DNA of 64,000 nt from JANMJD01 sp963847945 (GCA_963847945.1 CAWKBX010000003.1:1-64000), one strand, 5' to 3'. Positions 1 to 9,482 are shown, numbered from the stretch's first letter. A program made the numbers and translations. Notes: generated from the sequence alone by a model not told the origin.

Positions 1-39
1 GCGTGGGCTTCCAACTCGTTGTGAGAGAGGAAGTTGCCC

Positions 40-1299
40 ATGTTGGAACAGTTCTTCGTGAAGCCGTCGACGGTCGACCGGTTGCGTGCGTCGTGGATCG
101 GTGCCGAGATCGACGCCCATGTCGTGTGGTTGAGCGAGCACGGCTATGGCCTCAAGTCGGTGTGGCGTCGGGTCCCGATCGTGTACGCGTTCGGGGAGTA
201 CGCCCGAGCGCATGGCGCTGGGTCGGTTGCTGATCTCCCGCGGTTCGTCGACGGTTTCGTCGCTGAGCGGGTCGCTGCGCATCATCGGCGCAACTGTTCG
301 GATCGTGCGATGGCGAAAGAGGTTCGGGGACCGATCGAGCAGATGCTGTCGACGGTTGTCGCCGGGTTCGTGCCGTCGGGACGGTCAACGCGTCCGTTTC
401 CGTTGACCGATCAGGTGCCGGGCTTCGTCGAGTATCTCGTTGACGAGCGAGGGCTTCGCCCGGCGTCGGTTGATCAATATCGGCATCATCTCGACCGGTT
501 CGACGGCTACCTGCGACGGATCGACGCGAAGGTTGCTGATCTTTCGCCGGCGTTGGTGTCGGCGTTCATGGTGGAACGCGCCAGCGTCGGGTTGGCGAGA
601 AGCACGGTGAGGGACTGCGCCGGGGTGCTGCGGGTGTTCGTCCGTTTCGCCCACCGGTCTGGGATCCTCACCAGGGATTTGAGCGCCGCTGTTGGTTGGC
701 CGCAGGTGTATCGACTCTCGAACGTGCCACGGTCGATCTCGTGGGGCGACGTCAACCGTGTCCTCGCCGCGCCCGATCGGCGCACTCCGGTCGGCAAACG
801 CGACTACGCGATCTTGCTGTTGTTGGTGACGTATGGGCTTCGCGGCCGTGAGATCGCCGCGCTCGAACTGGACCACATCGATTGGAAACGCAGTCGGCTG
901 GCGGTCCCGGAACGCAAGGCGGGTCACTCGACCGCGTTCCCGATCTCGCAGGTCGTTGGTGAAGCGATCATCGACTATCTCCAGCACGGCCGACCGGTCA
1001 GCGAGGATCGCCACGTCTTCTTTCGTGCGGTCGCACCACGCGAGCCGATCGGGTCGGCCGCGGTGTCGGGTCTGGCCAGCCGCTACCTGCAACAGGTCGG
1101 CGTGAAGGTTCCCCGCCCCGGGTCGCACACGCTGCGGCACTCGGCGGTGCAACGCCTCGTTGACGCGAACTTCGATCTGAAGACGATCGGCGATTTCGTC
1201 GGGCATCGCTCACCACGATCGACCGAGGTCTACGCGAAGGTCGCCGTCGAAGCGCTCCGCGAGGTCGCGCTCGGAGACGGTGAGGCGGTGCTCGGATGA
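40..1299 (+). CDS. tyrosine recombinase, first of three (RitA-like)
   Basis: Site-specific tyrosine recombinase of about 419 residues. The catalytic set is visible: Arg268 in YGLRGRE, His363 and Arg366 in HTLRH, His389 in VGHRS and the nucleophile Tyr398 in EVYAK. Residues about 120-220 look like a SAM-like core-binding domain, and the N-terminal 100 residues are an extra domain. ATG at 40 is preferred because GAGAGG lies 9 bases upstream; a TTG at 34 is in frame. The stop overlaps the next gene by ATGA. Three consecutive recombinases in one operon is the hallmark of RIT (recombinase in trio) elements; the family call is knowledge, the element call is inference. Confidence 0.85.
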   Translation: MLEQFFVKPSTVDRLRASWIGAEIDAHVVWLSEHGYGLKSVWRRVPIVYAFGEYARAHGAGSVADLPRFVDGFVAERVAAHHRRNCSDRAMAKEVRGPIEQMLSTVVAGFVPSGRSTRPFPLTDQVPGFVEYLVDERGLRPASVDQYRHHLDRFDGYLRRIDAKVADLSPALVSAFMVERASVGLARSTVRDCAGVLRVFVRFAHRSGILTRDLSAAVGWPQVYRLSNVPRSISWGDVNRVLAAPDRRTPVGKRDYAILLLLVTYGLRGREIAALELDHIDWKRSRLAVPERKAGHSTAFPISQVVGEAIIDYLQHGRPVSEDRHVFFRAVAPREPIGSAAVSGLASRYLQQVGVKVPRPGSHTLRHSAVQRLVDANFDLKTIGDFVGHRSPRSTEVYAKVAVEALREVALGDGEAVLG

Positions 1300-2241
1300 A
1301 CACCGATCTGCAGACTTGCATCGACGGGTTCCTCGCTCACCAGCGGGCGTTGGGACGCAAATATCGCAGCGAACACGCCACACTGCGGCTCCTGGCCCGC
1401 TTCGCCACCGAACGGGAAATCACCGACATCGCCGGTTTGACCGCCGCGATCCTCGACGAGTTCTTCGCGTCACGGCCACGACCGCGGGCACGCAGTTTCA
1501 ACCAGCTCGTCGGGATCGTGTCCTGCTTCCTGGAGTGGGTCGTCGCCCAGCAACTCCTCGAACGTTCACCGCTGCGCACCAGGCGACGCCGCGAAACTGC
1601 GCAACGAATGCCGTTCATCTTCGACCTCGCTGCTGCTCGCCGTCTGCTCGACGCCGCTGCAGCGTTGCCGGACAACTCACGAGCTGCCGGACGAGGCAAC
1701 GTGTATCACGCGATCTTCGCGCTGTGTTACGGCCTCGGGCTCCGCGCCGGGGAGGTGTGCAGCCTGCGCGTCGGTCACGTCGATATCGAGCGTCAACTCA
1801 TCGAGGTGCGCGGCGGCAAGTTCGGCAAAGACCGACTCGTGCCGTTCACGCATCGGCAAGCTGCTCGCCGCACGGCTCGAACACGCCGGAGCCGACCTCG
1901 ACATGCCGCTGTTCAGTTTCGATGGTCGCCGACCCATCCACCCCTGCACCGCCAGCCAGGTCTTCCACCGCCTCGTCATCGACCTCGACCTGAACGTCCC
2001 GGACGGGGTCGGCACGCCACGACTGCATTCGTTGCGCCACTCGTTCGCCGTCGGGTGTCTCACCCGCTGGTATCGCACCGGTGACGACCCGACCGCCCGG
2101 CTCTACCAGCTGTCGACATTCATGGGTCACGTCGATCCGGTCTCGACCGCCGTTTACCTGACGATCACCACCGACCTGTTGAACGAAGCGAACCGACGAT
2201 TCGAAACGTTCGCCCACACGGCGATCGAAAGGACGGTCTGA
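1296..2241 (+). CDS. tyrosine recombinase, second of the trio (RitB-like), frameshifted
   Basis: Second recombinase, about 315 residues once a frameshift near 1850 is repaired. The first segment carries the N-terminal domain and the first catalytic Arg in GLRAGEV. The second segment, from about 1850 to the stop, holds LHSLRHSF (His and Arg), FMGHVDP (His) and AVYLT (nucleophile Tyr). Removing one base around LVPF/RIGKLLAARL restores a continuous protein. It starts at the ATGA overlap with the upstream gene and ends one base before the third recombinase, so the three genes are translationally coupled. Whether the break is real or a sequence error cannot be decided here. Confidence 0.8.
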
Positions 2242-2242
2242 C

Positions 2243-3248
2243 ATGGCTGGCATCCCGCTCGGACCGACGATCCACTCGTTCTTCATCGATCACCTCGTGA
2301 CCGTCAAAGGGCTCCGGCCCGCCTCGATCCGCAGCTACCGCGACACGATCCGGATGCTGCTGTGCTTCGCCGCCGCCGACCGCAACACCAAGATCACCAA
2401 GCTCACCGTCGCCGACTTGGATTTCGATCTCGTGGTCAGGTTTCTGCGTCACCTCGAACACGACCGAGGCAACCACGCCCGGACCCGGAACCAGCGACTC
2501 GCCGTCGTGCACACCCTGTTCGACTACATCGCCAGCCGCCACCCCGAGATGCTCGCCACCTGTCAACGTGTCGCCGCGATCCCGACGAAACGGGCCGCGC
2601 CCGCCAGAGACCCACTTCCTGGAACGCGACGAGATCGAGGACCTGTTCAAACACCTGCCCACCGTCGGACGACTCGCAGGCCGTGACCGGACGTTGCTGC
2701 TGTTCCTCTACAACACCGGCGCCCGCGTGCAAGAAGTCGCCGACCTCCGCGTCGGGAACCTCGATCTACGTGAACCCGCAACGGTCCGTCTACACGGCAA
2801 AGGCGACAAATGGCGCACCTGCCCGCTCTGGGCGCAAACCGTGGCGATGCTCAACGACCTCATCAACAGCACCGACCAGCGAGCGGCTGATCAGGCAGTG
2901 TTCGTGTCCACCACCGGGCAGCCGCTCACCAGGTTCGGGATCTACAAGATCGTTCGTCGTCACGCCGGCCACCTCGACCAGCCACGCCAACACCGCACCG
3001 TCAGCCCGCACACGTTCCGGCATACCGCCGCCGTTCACCTCCTCGAAGCCGGGGTCGAGGTCAACGTGATCCGCAGCTGGCTCGGCCACGCCGATCTGTC
3101 CACGACCAACCGCTACGCCGAGATCAACACCAGCGCCAAGATCGCTGCGCTGCGCAACACCGAACCACCGGGTTCTTCGGAGGGACCCCGCCCACGCCCC
3201 ATCTGGCAGACCGACGAAACCCTGCTCAACTGGCTCGCCACCCTCTGA
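2243..3248 (+). CDS. tyrosine recombinase, third of the trio (RitC-like), frameshifted
   Basis: Third recombinase, about 335 residues after repair of a net +1 shift near 2605, where AAP/PETHFLERDEI joins. The N-terminal core-binding half runs from 2243. The catalytic half shows Arg in GARVQEVADL, His and Arg in PHTFRHT, His in WLGHADL and Tyr in TTNRYAEI. The C-terminus ends just before an inverted-repeat structure at 3251-3320 that may be the element end. In RIT elements the three proteins are thought to act together; each member here retains its own nucleophile Tyr. Confidence 0.8.
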
Positions 3249-3250
3249 AC

Positions 3251-3320
3251 CGTTATGTGACCGGCCGGGCGATGCCCACCCACGATGACCAGGCCCTCGA
3301 CCCCGCCGGGGCACATAACG
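3251..3320. repeat. inverted repeat at the likely RIT right end
   Basis: CGTTATGTG at 3251-3259 is matched by CACATAACG at 3312-3320. The pairing extends inward through GC-rich CCGGC (3261-3265) and GCCGG (3305-3309). The loop is about 50 bases. It lies three bases after the last recombinase stop, so it could be the element terminus, a transcription terminator, or both. Confidence 0.5.
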
Positions 3321-3339
3321 CCCGAGGGCACAGAACCCC

Positions 3340-4268
3340 GACAATCTGGCTCCGGTGGTCACCAAGGCCGACCGGTTGGAGCCGAGGTTCAACAGGCGTT
3401 CGTCGAGTACGCCCAGACACGCGGGTTCGTGATCGACCCGGCCCGGGTCGCGACACCGACGGACAAGCCGAGGGTGGAGCGGATGGTGCAGTTCGTGCGT
3501 GGCGTCGTTCTGGGCTGGTGAGACGTTCGTCGATCTCGCCGACGCGCAGCGCCGCGTCGAGACGTGGTGCGCGTGAGCGGGCCGGGATGCGGGTGCATGG
3601 CACGACCAGTGCCGTCCGATCGAGCATGTTCCGCCTCGAAGAACGGCCGCATGCTGCTGCCGGCACCGACCGATCGTCTATGACGTGCCGATCTACGCGA
3701 CGTGCAAGGTCCATCGGGATCATCACATCGAGATCGCCAAGGCGCTCTACTCGGTGCCCGGGGAACCTGATCGGGTCCAAGGTCGAGGTCCGCGCCGACC
3801 GCGAGTCGGTGCGGATCTTCGCATCGTGGCGCAGCTCGTGAAGGTCCATCCCCGCCAACAGCCCGGCCGTCGCTCGACCGACCCGGCTGATCTGCCGGCG
3901 GAGAAGACGACCTACGCGTTGCGGGACATCGCCCACCTCCAACGCCTCGCGGCCGGTCATGGTGACAGCGATCGGCGCCTACGCGGCGGCGGTGTTGGAC
4001 ACGCCGTTGCCGTGGACGAAGATGCGTCAGGTTTACGCGCTGTTGGGTCTGGTCGAAGAAGTGGGGGCCCGGACGAGGTCGACGCCGCCTGCCGGCGGGC
4101 GCTCGATGCCGAAGCGATCAGCGTGCCGTTGATCGCCCGGATGCTCGAGCGAGCCACCGAAGACCGCGAACCCGCCGACCAGCACCGGCGCCCGCCGGCG
4201 CACGACACGGTTCGCTCCGAGTCGATCCGAGCGAGTTCCGACATCGTCGAGCGAGAGACAGCGCATGA
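3340..4268 (+). pseudogene. istA: IstA transposase, C-terminal half, multiply frameshifted
   Basis: Pieces in three frames assemble into an IS21 IstA C-terminal half. They read DNLAPVVTKADRLEPRF, then FVEYAQTRGFVIDPARV, then KPRVERMVQFVR (the Glu of the DDE triad), then VPIYATCKVHRDHHIEIAKALYSVPG and a tail near AISVPLIARMLERATED. The helix-turn-helix region and the first catalytic Asp are missing, because the reading begins at the second Asp. The stop overlaps the istB start as ATGA at 4265-4268. The gene is both truncated and broken, so it is a genuine relic. Confidence 0.75.
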
Positions 4269-5044
4269 GCCCGACCTTGACCGTCACCCCGAGCTGAAAG
4301 GCTTGCTCCGCCGGGTGAAGCTCGGCCGCTGCCTCGACACCCTCCCGAGCGGCTGACGCTCGCTCATCAGCAGCAAGCTGACGCATCACGAGTTCCTCGA
4401 GCTGCTCCTCGCTGACGAGGTCACCCGCCGCGACACCCAATCCGCGCAGCTCCGAGCGAAGACCGCCGGGCTCGACCCGACGATGATCCTCGATCGGTGG
4501 GACGACACGACCAAGGTCACCTACGACCGCGCGATCTTGGAACGAACTGTGCTCCCTCCGGTTCGTCGACGCCCCGAACGACGCCGTGATCCTCGGCCCG
4601 GTCGGCGTCGGCAAGACGTTCCTCGCCACCGCGCTCGGCCACATCGCCGTCCGACGCCGGCACAGCGTCCACTTCGAACGAGCCGACGTAATGCTGAAGC
4701 GATTGAAGGCGAGCCGGCTGGACAACAGCCACGACGCCGAGGTCCGCAAACTCCTCCGCGTCGACGTCCTCATCGTCGATGACTTCGCGCTCAAAGCCAA
4801 TGGACAGCCATCGACACCGCGCGAGGTCTACGAGATCATCGTCGAACGCCACCGGCGAGCCGCGACGATCCTCACCTCGAACCGGGACCCCGGCGAGATG
4901 CTCGCCCAGATGGCCGACCCGCTCCTCGCTCAATCAGCCATCGACCGGCTCCACTCCGCCGCCCACGAACTCGTCATCGACGGCGAGTCCTACCGGCGAC
5001 GCCAACGACCCGGCCTCAACTTGACGACCACGAACCGAACCTGA
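4265..5044 (+). pseudogene. istB: IstB transposition helper ATPase, frameshifted
   Basis: IS21 helper AAA+ ATPase. The N-terminal part reads ELKGLLRRVKLGRCLDTLP and THHEFLELLLADEV, then shifts near 4548 to the ATPase core. That core has Walker A GPVGVGKT, Walker B VDVLIVDDF, the sensor region ATILTSNRDP, and the C-terminal DPLLAQSAIDRL and GESYRRRQRP typical of the family. At least three frame changes lie within 4280-4550, and a compensated pair near 4800 alters KANGQPSTP. The family assignment is firm, but activity is doubtful without IstA. Confidence 0.8.
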
Positions 5045-5080
5045 GCCATCATCACCACGCCGACACTGACAACCCCGACC

Positions 5081-5125
5081 CGGTCCCATCACACTGGCGA
5101 ACAGACGGTCCCATCATGCTGGCGA
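5081..5125. repeat. IS21 subterminal direct repeats
   Basis: CGGTCCCATCACACTGGCGA at 5081-5100 recurs as CGGTCCCATCATGCTGGCGA at 5106-5125. There are two mismatches in 20 bases and a spacing of 25. Repeats of this kind near IS21 ends are transposase binding sites in studied relatives. Confidence 0.6.
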
Positions 5126-5129
5126 GCGA

Positions 5130-5298
5130 CACGCAATCAGGCGCATTTGGAACTGTGATCGCCGCGTACCTCAAGCCATCGCAGCCAGTTCCGAACGGTC
5201 ACGCGGCAATCAGGCGCATTGAAACCATCGGATGCGTCTCCACGTGCATCATGATCCGTTGGTTCCGAACGGTCACGCGCAATCAGGCGCATTGAAAC
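5130..5298. CRISPR. CRISPR mini-array: three repeats, two spacers, left end truncated
   Basis: Repeat 2 (5188-5225, 38 nt) and repeat 3 (5262-5298, 37 nt) are identical except for one extra G. They begin GTTCCGAACGGTCACGCG and end CAGGCGCATTGAAAC. Repeat 1 survives only as its 3' part (about 5130-5153) with small changes. Spacers are 5154-5187 (34 nt) and 5226-5261 (36 nt) and share no sequence. The ATTGAAAC end resembles the 5' crRNA handle of many type I and III systems. No cas gene is visible in the window and no further repeat follows, so this looks like an orphan remnant. Confidence 0.8.
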
Positions 5299-5503
5299 AC
5301 GCAGCTGCGTTGGTCAGATCGAGGGCGTGGGTGGTTCGGCCCGTGGGGAACGTTGGAACGGAAAGTGGCGGTAAGGGGTGTCGGGTTGGGGTGTACCCCA
5401 GCCGGACTGTCAGGTGAGCCGGTGAGTGTGTCCGAATAGGGTCAGATCGTCCGTTTGTTGACAGCTGTTGCTCGTGGTCTAGAGTTCAGACTGACACTTT
5501 GGT

Positions 5504-6085
5504 TTGGAGGATGGGATCGCAGGGCAACTTGTCGGCTATGTCAGGGTCAGCACCCTTGACCAGAACACTGACCGTCAGCTGAGCGGCATTGGTGCTGACC
5601 GGGTGTTCACGGATCAGGCGTCGGGTAGGGACACGGTTCGCCCGCAGCTCGACGCGATGTTCACGTTCGTTCGTGATGGCGACACGGTGATCGTGCATTC
5701 GATGGACCGTTTGGCCCGCAATCTCGAGGACCTGCGCCGGTTGGTGCGGGTGTTGACCGACCGGGGGGTGCGGGTTCAGTTCGTGAAGGAACAGTTGACG
5801 TTCACCGGTGACGACACGGCGATGGCGACCTTGCTGTTGTCGGTGATGGGCGCGTTCGCTGAGTTCGAGCGTTCCTTGATCCGTGAACGCCAACGCGAAG
5901 GTATCGCTGTCGCGAAGACGCGTGGCGTCTATCGGGGCCGCAAACGGGCGCTTACCGGTGAGCAGATCCAAGTTCTGCGGGACAGGGTGGCGGCGGGCGA
6001 ACCCAAGGCGTTGTTGGCTCGAGAGTTCGGCGTTAGCCGTGAGACCGTCTATCAGTACCTTCGTGCCGCTCACTCGGCGGGTTGA
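5504..6085 (+). CDS. tnpR: serine recombinase, Tn3-type resolvase
   Basis: Resolvase/invertase-family serine recombinase, 193 residues, intact. The N-terminal catalytic domain has the nucleophile Ser16 in GYVRVSTLDQN, then DQASGRDTVRPQLDAM and the Arg-rich HSMDRLARNLEDL. The long helix contains AFAEFERSLIRERQREGI. A C-terminal helix-turn-helix lies at LLAREFGVSRETVYQYLR. A TTG start at 5504 precedes GYVRVS by 11 codons. It ends 13 bases from the convergent tnpA remnant, so resolvase and transposase belong to the same Tn3-family transposon. Probable res sites would lie upstream in 5400-5500. Confidence 0.9.
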   Translation: MEDGIAGQLVGYVRVSTLDQNTDRQLSGIGADRVFTDQASGRDTVRPQLDAMFTFVRDGDTVIVHSMDRLARNLEDLRRLVRVLTDRGVRVQFVKEQLTFTGDDTAMATLLLSVMGAFAEFERSLIRERQREGIAVAKTRGVYRGRKRALTGEQIQVLRDRVAAGEPKALLAREFGVSRETVYQYLRAAHSAG

Positions 6086-6097
6086 GCACGTCACCGG

Positions 6098-7057
6098 TCA
6101 GGCAACCCGGAGCGGTCGCATCGTTGATGGTGTGTCGTCGGTTCGGGATGCGGGCGAGAAGTGGTAGCTGCCGTAGACGTTGATGTGCTTGTACTGAAAC
6201 GGTGAGAGCCGGGCGACGTCGTCGTCGAGGATGGTGTGACCGTCAGCTCGGAGTTGGGCGAGGACCGCGTCGATGTAGACGGTGTTCCACAAGGTGACGC
6301 AGGTCAACCCGAGACCCAGCGCACCCAGTTGTTCTTCCATGCCGGTCAGGTAGCGCTGATGGATTTGGCCGTGCTTGCCGTGGCACAGATGACGGGCGAC
6401 GCTGTGGCGACCTTCTTGCAGGTTGCGGATGTTCTTGATGTCGCGCCGGTAGTCGACGTCGTCAGATGTAATCAAGCAGGTGGCGGTCTTGAAGATCCGC
6501 CCGAAATGAGCAACGCGTCGCCGAGCGGGGGTCAAGGTCCGTCGCGTTGCAGAATGCGCATCACCTGCGAGGCGAAGGACTCCCCGGTATGGATGGAGAC
6601 CAACCACGCGCAGCATTTCGGGCCAGTGCCGGCGTACCCGATCAAGATCGAGGCGTCCACGTGCGCGGTGTTCAACGGGCCGTAATCGGCGGACGTGTCG
6701 GCCCGCCACAGGCGTTCGTCGGGGAGATCTGCTGGTGCTGGGCGGTATTGGCGGCCGAGCAGATGGACAAGTCCGAAGACGACGTCGGTCGCTGACGACA
6801 TGTCGGTGACGAGGACCTCGGGTTCAACACCGCCTTCTTGGCGGTAGATCAGGTCGAGCACGTGCAGCGAGTCACGCGGTGTACCCGGAACGACCATGCC
6901 CGCGAGCCCGGCTGCTTGATCGTTGATCATGTTCAACCAGGTCGCTCCCCGGTCCCGACCGAAATACTTGGAGTTCGGTCGGATGTAAATGCTTTCACCG
7001 GGACGAGTTGCGTTCGAGGCTTTGGTTGGTGGTCGACACCCGGGCGTATCCGAGGTC
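6098..7057 (-). pseudogene. tnpA: Tn3-family transposase TnpA, C-terminal third
   Basis: The minus strand reads a Tn3 TnpA catalytic domain: YFGRDRGATWLNMIND, GMVVPGTPRDSLHVLDLIY, TDMSSATDVVFGLVHLLG (containing a DDE Asp) and RADTSADYGPLN. After a frameshift near 6535 it continues into GRIFKTATCLITSDDVDY, EGRHSVARHLCHGKHG, LWNTVYIDAVLAQLRADG and LSPFQYKHINVYGSY. About two thirds of the expected roughly 1000 residues are missing. The 5' side stops at the IS3 left end at 7057, and no upstream TnpA is recognisable beyond the IS. Confidence 0.85.
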
Positions 7058-7111
7058 TGAATCGCCCTGGGTTCGTTGGAGGCTCCTGACCTTGGAAACG
7101 AGGATGGAGTC

Positions 7112-7465
7112 ATGCCGAAAGAGAAGTCACCGGGGAAGCCGACGACGCGTCGGTACACGGATCGAGAGAAGGCAGAGCGGTGCGGCTGGTGCGCCAGCTG
7201 CGCAAGGAGCTGGGCACCGATCACGGGACGGTGCAGCGGGTCGCCCGACCAGCTCGGGTACGGCGTCGAGTCGGTGCGGACGTGGGTCACGGAGCGCCGA
7301 CATCGACGATGGGGTCGCCGGCCCGGACGCCGCCGGGTCCGTGAGCTGGAGACCGAGATCAAGGAGCTCGAGCAGGAGATGCGGGAGTTGCGCCGAGCGA
7401 ACGAGATCCTGCGGAAGGCGGCGGCGTATTTCGCCCAGGCGGAGCTCGACCGCCCATCGAAGTGA
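7112..7465 (+). CDS. IS3 transposase OrfA, with compensating frameshifts
   Basis: OrfA has a helix-turn-helix and a leucine-zipper helix. ATG at 7112 gives MPKEKSPGKPTTRRYTDREKAER. The HTH is in another frame for about 60 bases (LVRQLRKELGTDHGTVQRVA), returning to frame at QLGYGVESVRTWV. The C-terminal coiled coil ELETEIKELEQEMRELRRAN ends with AAYFAQAELDRPSK. The stop overlaps the GTG of OrfB at 7462, where a programmed -1 frameshift or reinitiation would be expected. Confidence 0.75.
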   Translation: MPKEKSPGKPTTRRYTDREKAERCGWCASCARSWAPITGRCSGSPDQLGYGVESVRTWVTERRHRRWGRRPGRRRVRELETEIKELEQEMRELRRANEILRKAAAYFAQAELDRPSK

Positions 7466-8390
7466 TCGTCGGGTTCATCGACGAGCAACCGTGACGAGTT
7501 CGGGGTCGAGCCCATCTGCACGGTGTTGCAGGTGGCTCCGAGCACGCTACTACGCCGCCAAGACGCCGTGAGCATCGTCCGTCGGCGCGGGCGGTCGCGC
7601 GACGCGGTGATGATGCAGGTCCTGATGGTGTTGTGGGTCGCGAACCGCAAGGTCTACGGGGCCCACAAGCTGTGGAAGGCCGCCCGCCGGGCCGGCCACG
7701 ACATCGGCCGTGACCAGGTCGCCCGGCTGATGCGCCAGATGGAGATCGAGGGGTGTCAGCCGGTCAGCGGCGCAAGGTGTTCACCACCCGCCAGGACCCC
7801 GACGCGACGCGGGCACCGGATCTGGTGAACCGCAACTTCACCGCGGACCGGCCCGACGCGTTGTGGGTCACCGATCTGACCTACGTGCCGACCCGGTCCG
7901 GGATGGCCTACGTGTGCTTCATCGTCGACGCGTTCTCCCGGCTGATCGTCGGCTGGCGGGTCGCGTCGAACATGCGGACCGACATGGTCCTCGACGCGCT
8001 CGAGATGGCCCGACGATCACGCGGCAGCCGCCGCCTGGTCGGCCTCGTGACGCACTCCGATGCCGGGTCGCCAGTTCACGTCCGTGCGCTTCACCGAACG
8101 ACTCGACGAGATCGGCGCCCGGCCGATCGATCGGCACCGTCGCGGACAGCTACGACAACGCCCTGGCCGAGACAACGAACGGGCTCTACAAGACCGAGTG
8201 CGTCTACGGGCCCGACGCCCCGCGAGCCGTGGGACGACGTCGACGAACTCGAGCTCGCCACCCTGTCGTGGGTGCACTGGTTCAACGACGACCGCCTCCA
8301 CGGCCACTGCGGCGACATCCCGCCCGCCGAGTTCGAAGCAGCGTTCTACGCTGCCCAACAGACCGCCCCGCCGGGGTTGGAAACCAATAG
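7462..8390 (+). CDS. IS3 transposase OrfB (DDE integrase), frameshifted
   Basis: IS3 OrfB with an rve integrase core. The N-terminal HTH_21-type region reads VYGAHKLWKAARRAG and RDQVARLMRQMEIEG. The DDE triad is seen as Asp in DALWVTDLTYV, Asp in VTHSDAGS and Glu in DNALAETTNGLYKTE. The C-terminal end WVHWFNDDRLHGHCG and PPAEFEAAFYAAQ is typical. At least four frame changes (near 7485, 7760, 8070 and 8220) interrupt it. The stop at 8388-8390 lies just before the right inverted repeat. Confidence 0.8.
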
Positions 8391-8421
8391 ACCGAGCCTC
8401 CATCAAACCCAGGGCGATTCA

Positions 8422-8845
8422 GTCACGATCAACGCCGACCCAGCCGACGTCGCCGCCAGCGACGGCATCATCCGCCAACTCGTAGGCCTCGGTCGCGGTC
8501 GTCGACCTCGACCGCTTCGCCTGCGAGCGTTCGGATGGCGATCGACGCCGGCGTGATCACCGAGACCACCTGGACGCACTTCCGCGACTTCCGCCTCGCC
8601 CGTGCCGTGTGCCGTGTGCCGTGACGAGGCGATGTCGAGCGTCACCCGCAGTCACGCCTCCCGCGCCGCCGTCCGAATGCAACCCCTGATCGATTCCCTG
8701 CCGAGTTGCCATGCCGCCTGATGCGTGGAGAACGGACGTTCTTCGTTGCACGTTTGGCCGCAAAAGAAGCGGCTCTCGGGAATGCACCTGCCAGGCATGC
8801 GGTTGAAGAGACTTGCGGATCTAGACGAGAAGGCGGGCAGCCCAA
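8422..8845. other. non-coding or unrecognised stretch right of the IS3
   Basis: About 420 bases with no reading frame resembling a known protein on either strand. It does not continue the tnpA remnant that lies left of the IS3 element. It may be residue of an older deletion. Confidence 0.4.
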
Positions 8846-9407
8846 GTGAGCAATTTCGAGGTTTGGACTCTTGTTATCGGCGGCATCACACTTGTGCTGA
8901 ATGTCGGGCTGTTCCTTCTCATCCATCGCGATGTGTCGGAGTCCGCCCGAGCAACTGCGTCTTGACCATGACCGGCGAATGAAGCAGGCGACGCTCGAGT
9001 GGGCGGCTGCGATGTTCGACAGGCAATGGACTAGACGAGGAACGGACATGCCCGAGTTTCACGACCAAGAGGCTTGGCGTGAGTTCGCTGGCCGGCCCAA
9101 TGAGAAAGACCTTGAAGCGAACGTCCTGATCGGCGAATGGCTGGACATGATCGAAGACCTTGCCAGCGGCGTAAACCTTGGCGTGTACGACCTTCAGGTC
9201 GTGGACAGGCTGATCGGTAACCGGGTGATGCGAGGTTGGAGAAACCTGGAGCCGTGGGTCGAAGCTCGCCGCGAGTTTAAGCGCCAGCCCACGCTCTACT
9301 GTGAGTTTGAAGAGCTTGCCTATCGCCTCTACGAACTCGATACCGGGGAGCGCTCGCCAGACATCCGCGATGCTCCCGAGCTTCGCCGGTCGCTCTCAGG
9401 AAACTGA
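8846..9407 (+). CDS. DUF4760-like membrane protein, frameshifted near 8945
   Basis: GTG at 8846 opens a frame with one N-terminal transmembrane helix (VIGGITLVLNVGLFLLIH), which stops near 8965. The downstream frame continues as DHDRRMKQATLEWAAAMF. A net +1 shift joins the two into a protein of about 185 residues. The C-terminal half has NLEPWVEARREFKRQPTLYCEFEELAYRL, matching the DUF4760 pattern of a Trp-Pro/Glu-Trp motif and a Tyr-x-x-Phe-Glu segment. Function is unknown. It lies alone among mobile remnants, so it is probably cargo. Confidence 0.6.
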
Positions 9408-9482
9408 TTCGACGCCGAAACGACTGTACGCCGTTGCCGCCATCTCTTGAATGATGCGGGCAAAGTTTGCCGCGGTTGCGGA

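Larger units (their letters stand above)
1..3320 (+). mobile_element. RIT-type element (three tyrosine recombinases), left end outside or near window start
   Basis: Three overlapping, co-directional tyrosine recombinase genes of different subfamilies form one unit. The right boundary is inferred at about 3320. An inverted repeat ends there, and immediately beyond it the DNA reads as the middle of an IS21 transposase (from 3340), as expected if the element inserted into istA. The left end could not be placed because the window begins 39 bases before the first gene. Confidence 0.6.
3321..5129 (+). mobile_element. IS21-family insertion sequence, 5' part missing
   Basis: Adjacent istA and istB remnants are followed by two near-identical 20-bp direct repeats (5081-5100 and 5106-5125). 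Subterminal repeats of this kind are usual in IS21-family ends. The left end and the N-terminal half of istA are absent. The right end stops next to a truncated CRISPR repeat at about 5130, so the IS or a deletion associated with it probably removed part of a CRISPR array. Confidence 0.7.
7058..8421 (+). mobile_element. IS3-family insertion sequence with both terminal repeats
   Basis: Left terminus TGAATCGCCCTGGGTTCGTT (from 7058) and right terminus ending AACCCAGGGCGATTCA (to 8421) form inverted repeats of about 28 bp with two mismatches, at 7058-7085 and 8394-8421. The ends are TG and CA. GTC flanks both sides (7055-7057 and 8422-8424), a candidate 3-bp target duplication. Length is about 1364 bp, normal for IS3. 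It sits in or beside the tnpA remnant. Confidence 0.85.

Noticed and set aside
385..1206. Long minus-strand frame of 273 codons opposite the first recombinase
   Set aside because: It mirrors the codon pattern of a clear recombinase gene, has no recognisable domain, and such antisense frames are common in GC-rich DNA.
3251..3320. Reading the inverted repeat as a simple terminator
   Set aside because: The loop is about 50 bases and there is no T-run; the junction with istA makes an element end more likely, though not proven.
6236..6685. Plus-strand frame opposite the tnpA remnant
   Set aside because: The minus strand reads Tn3 transposase motifs through the same bases.
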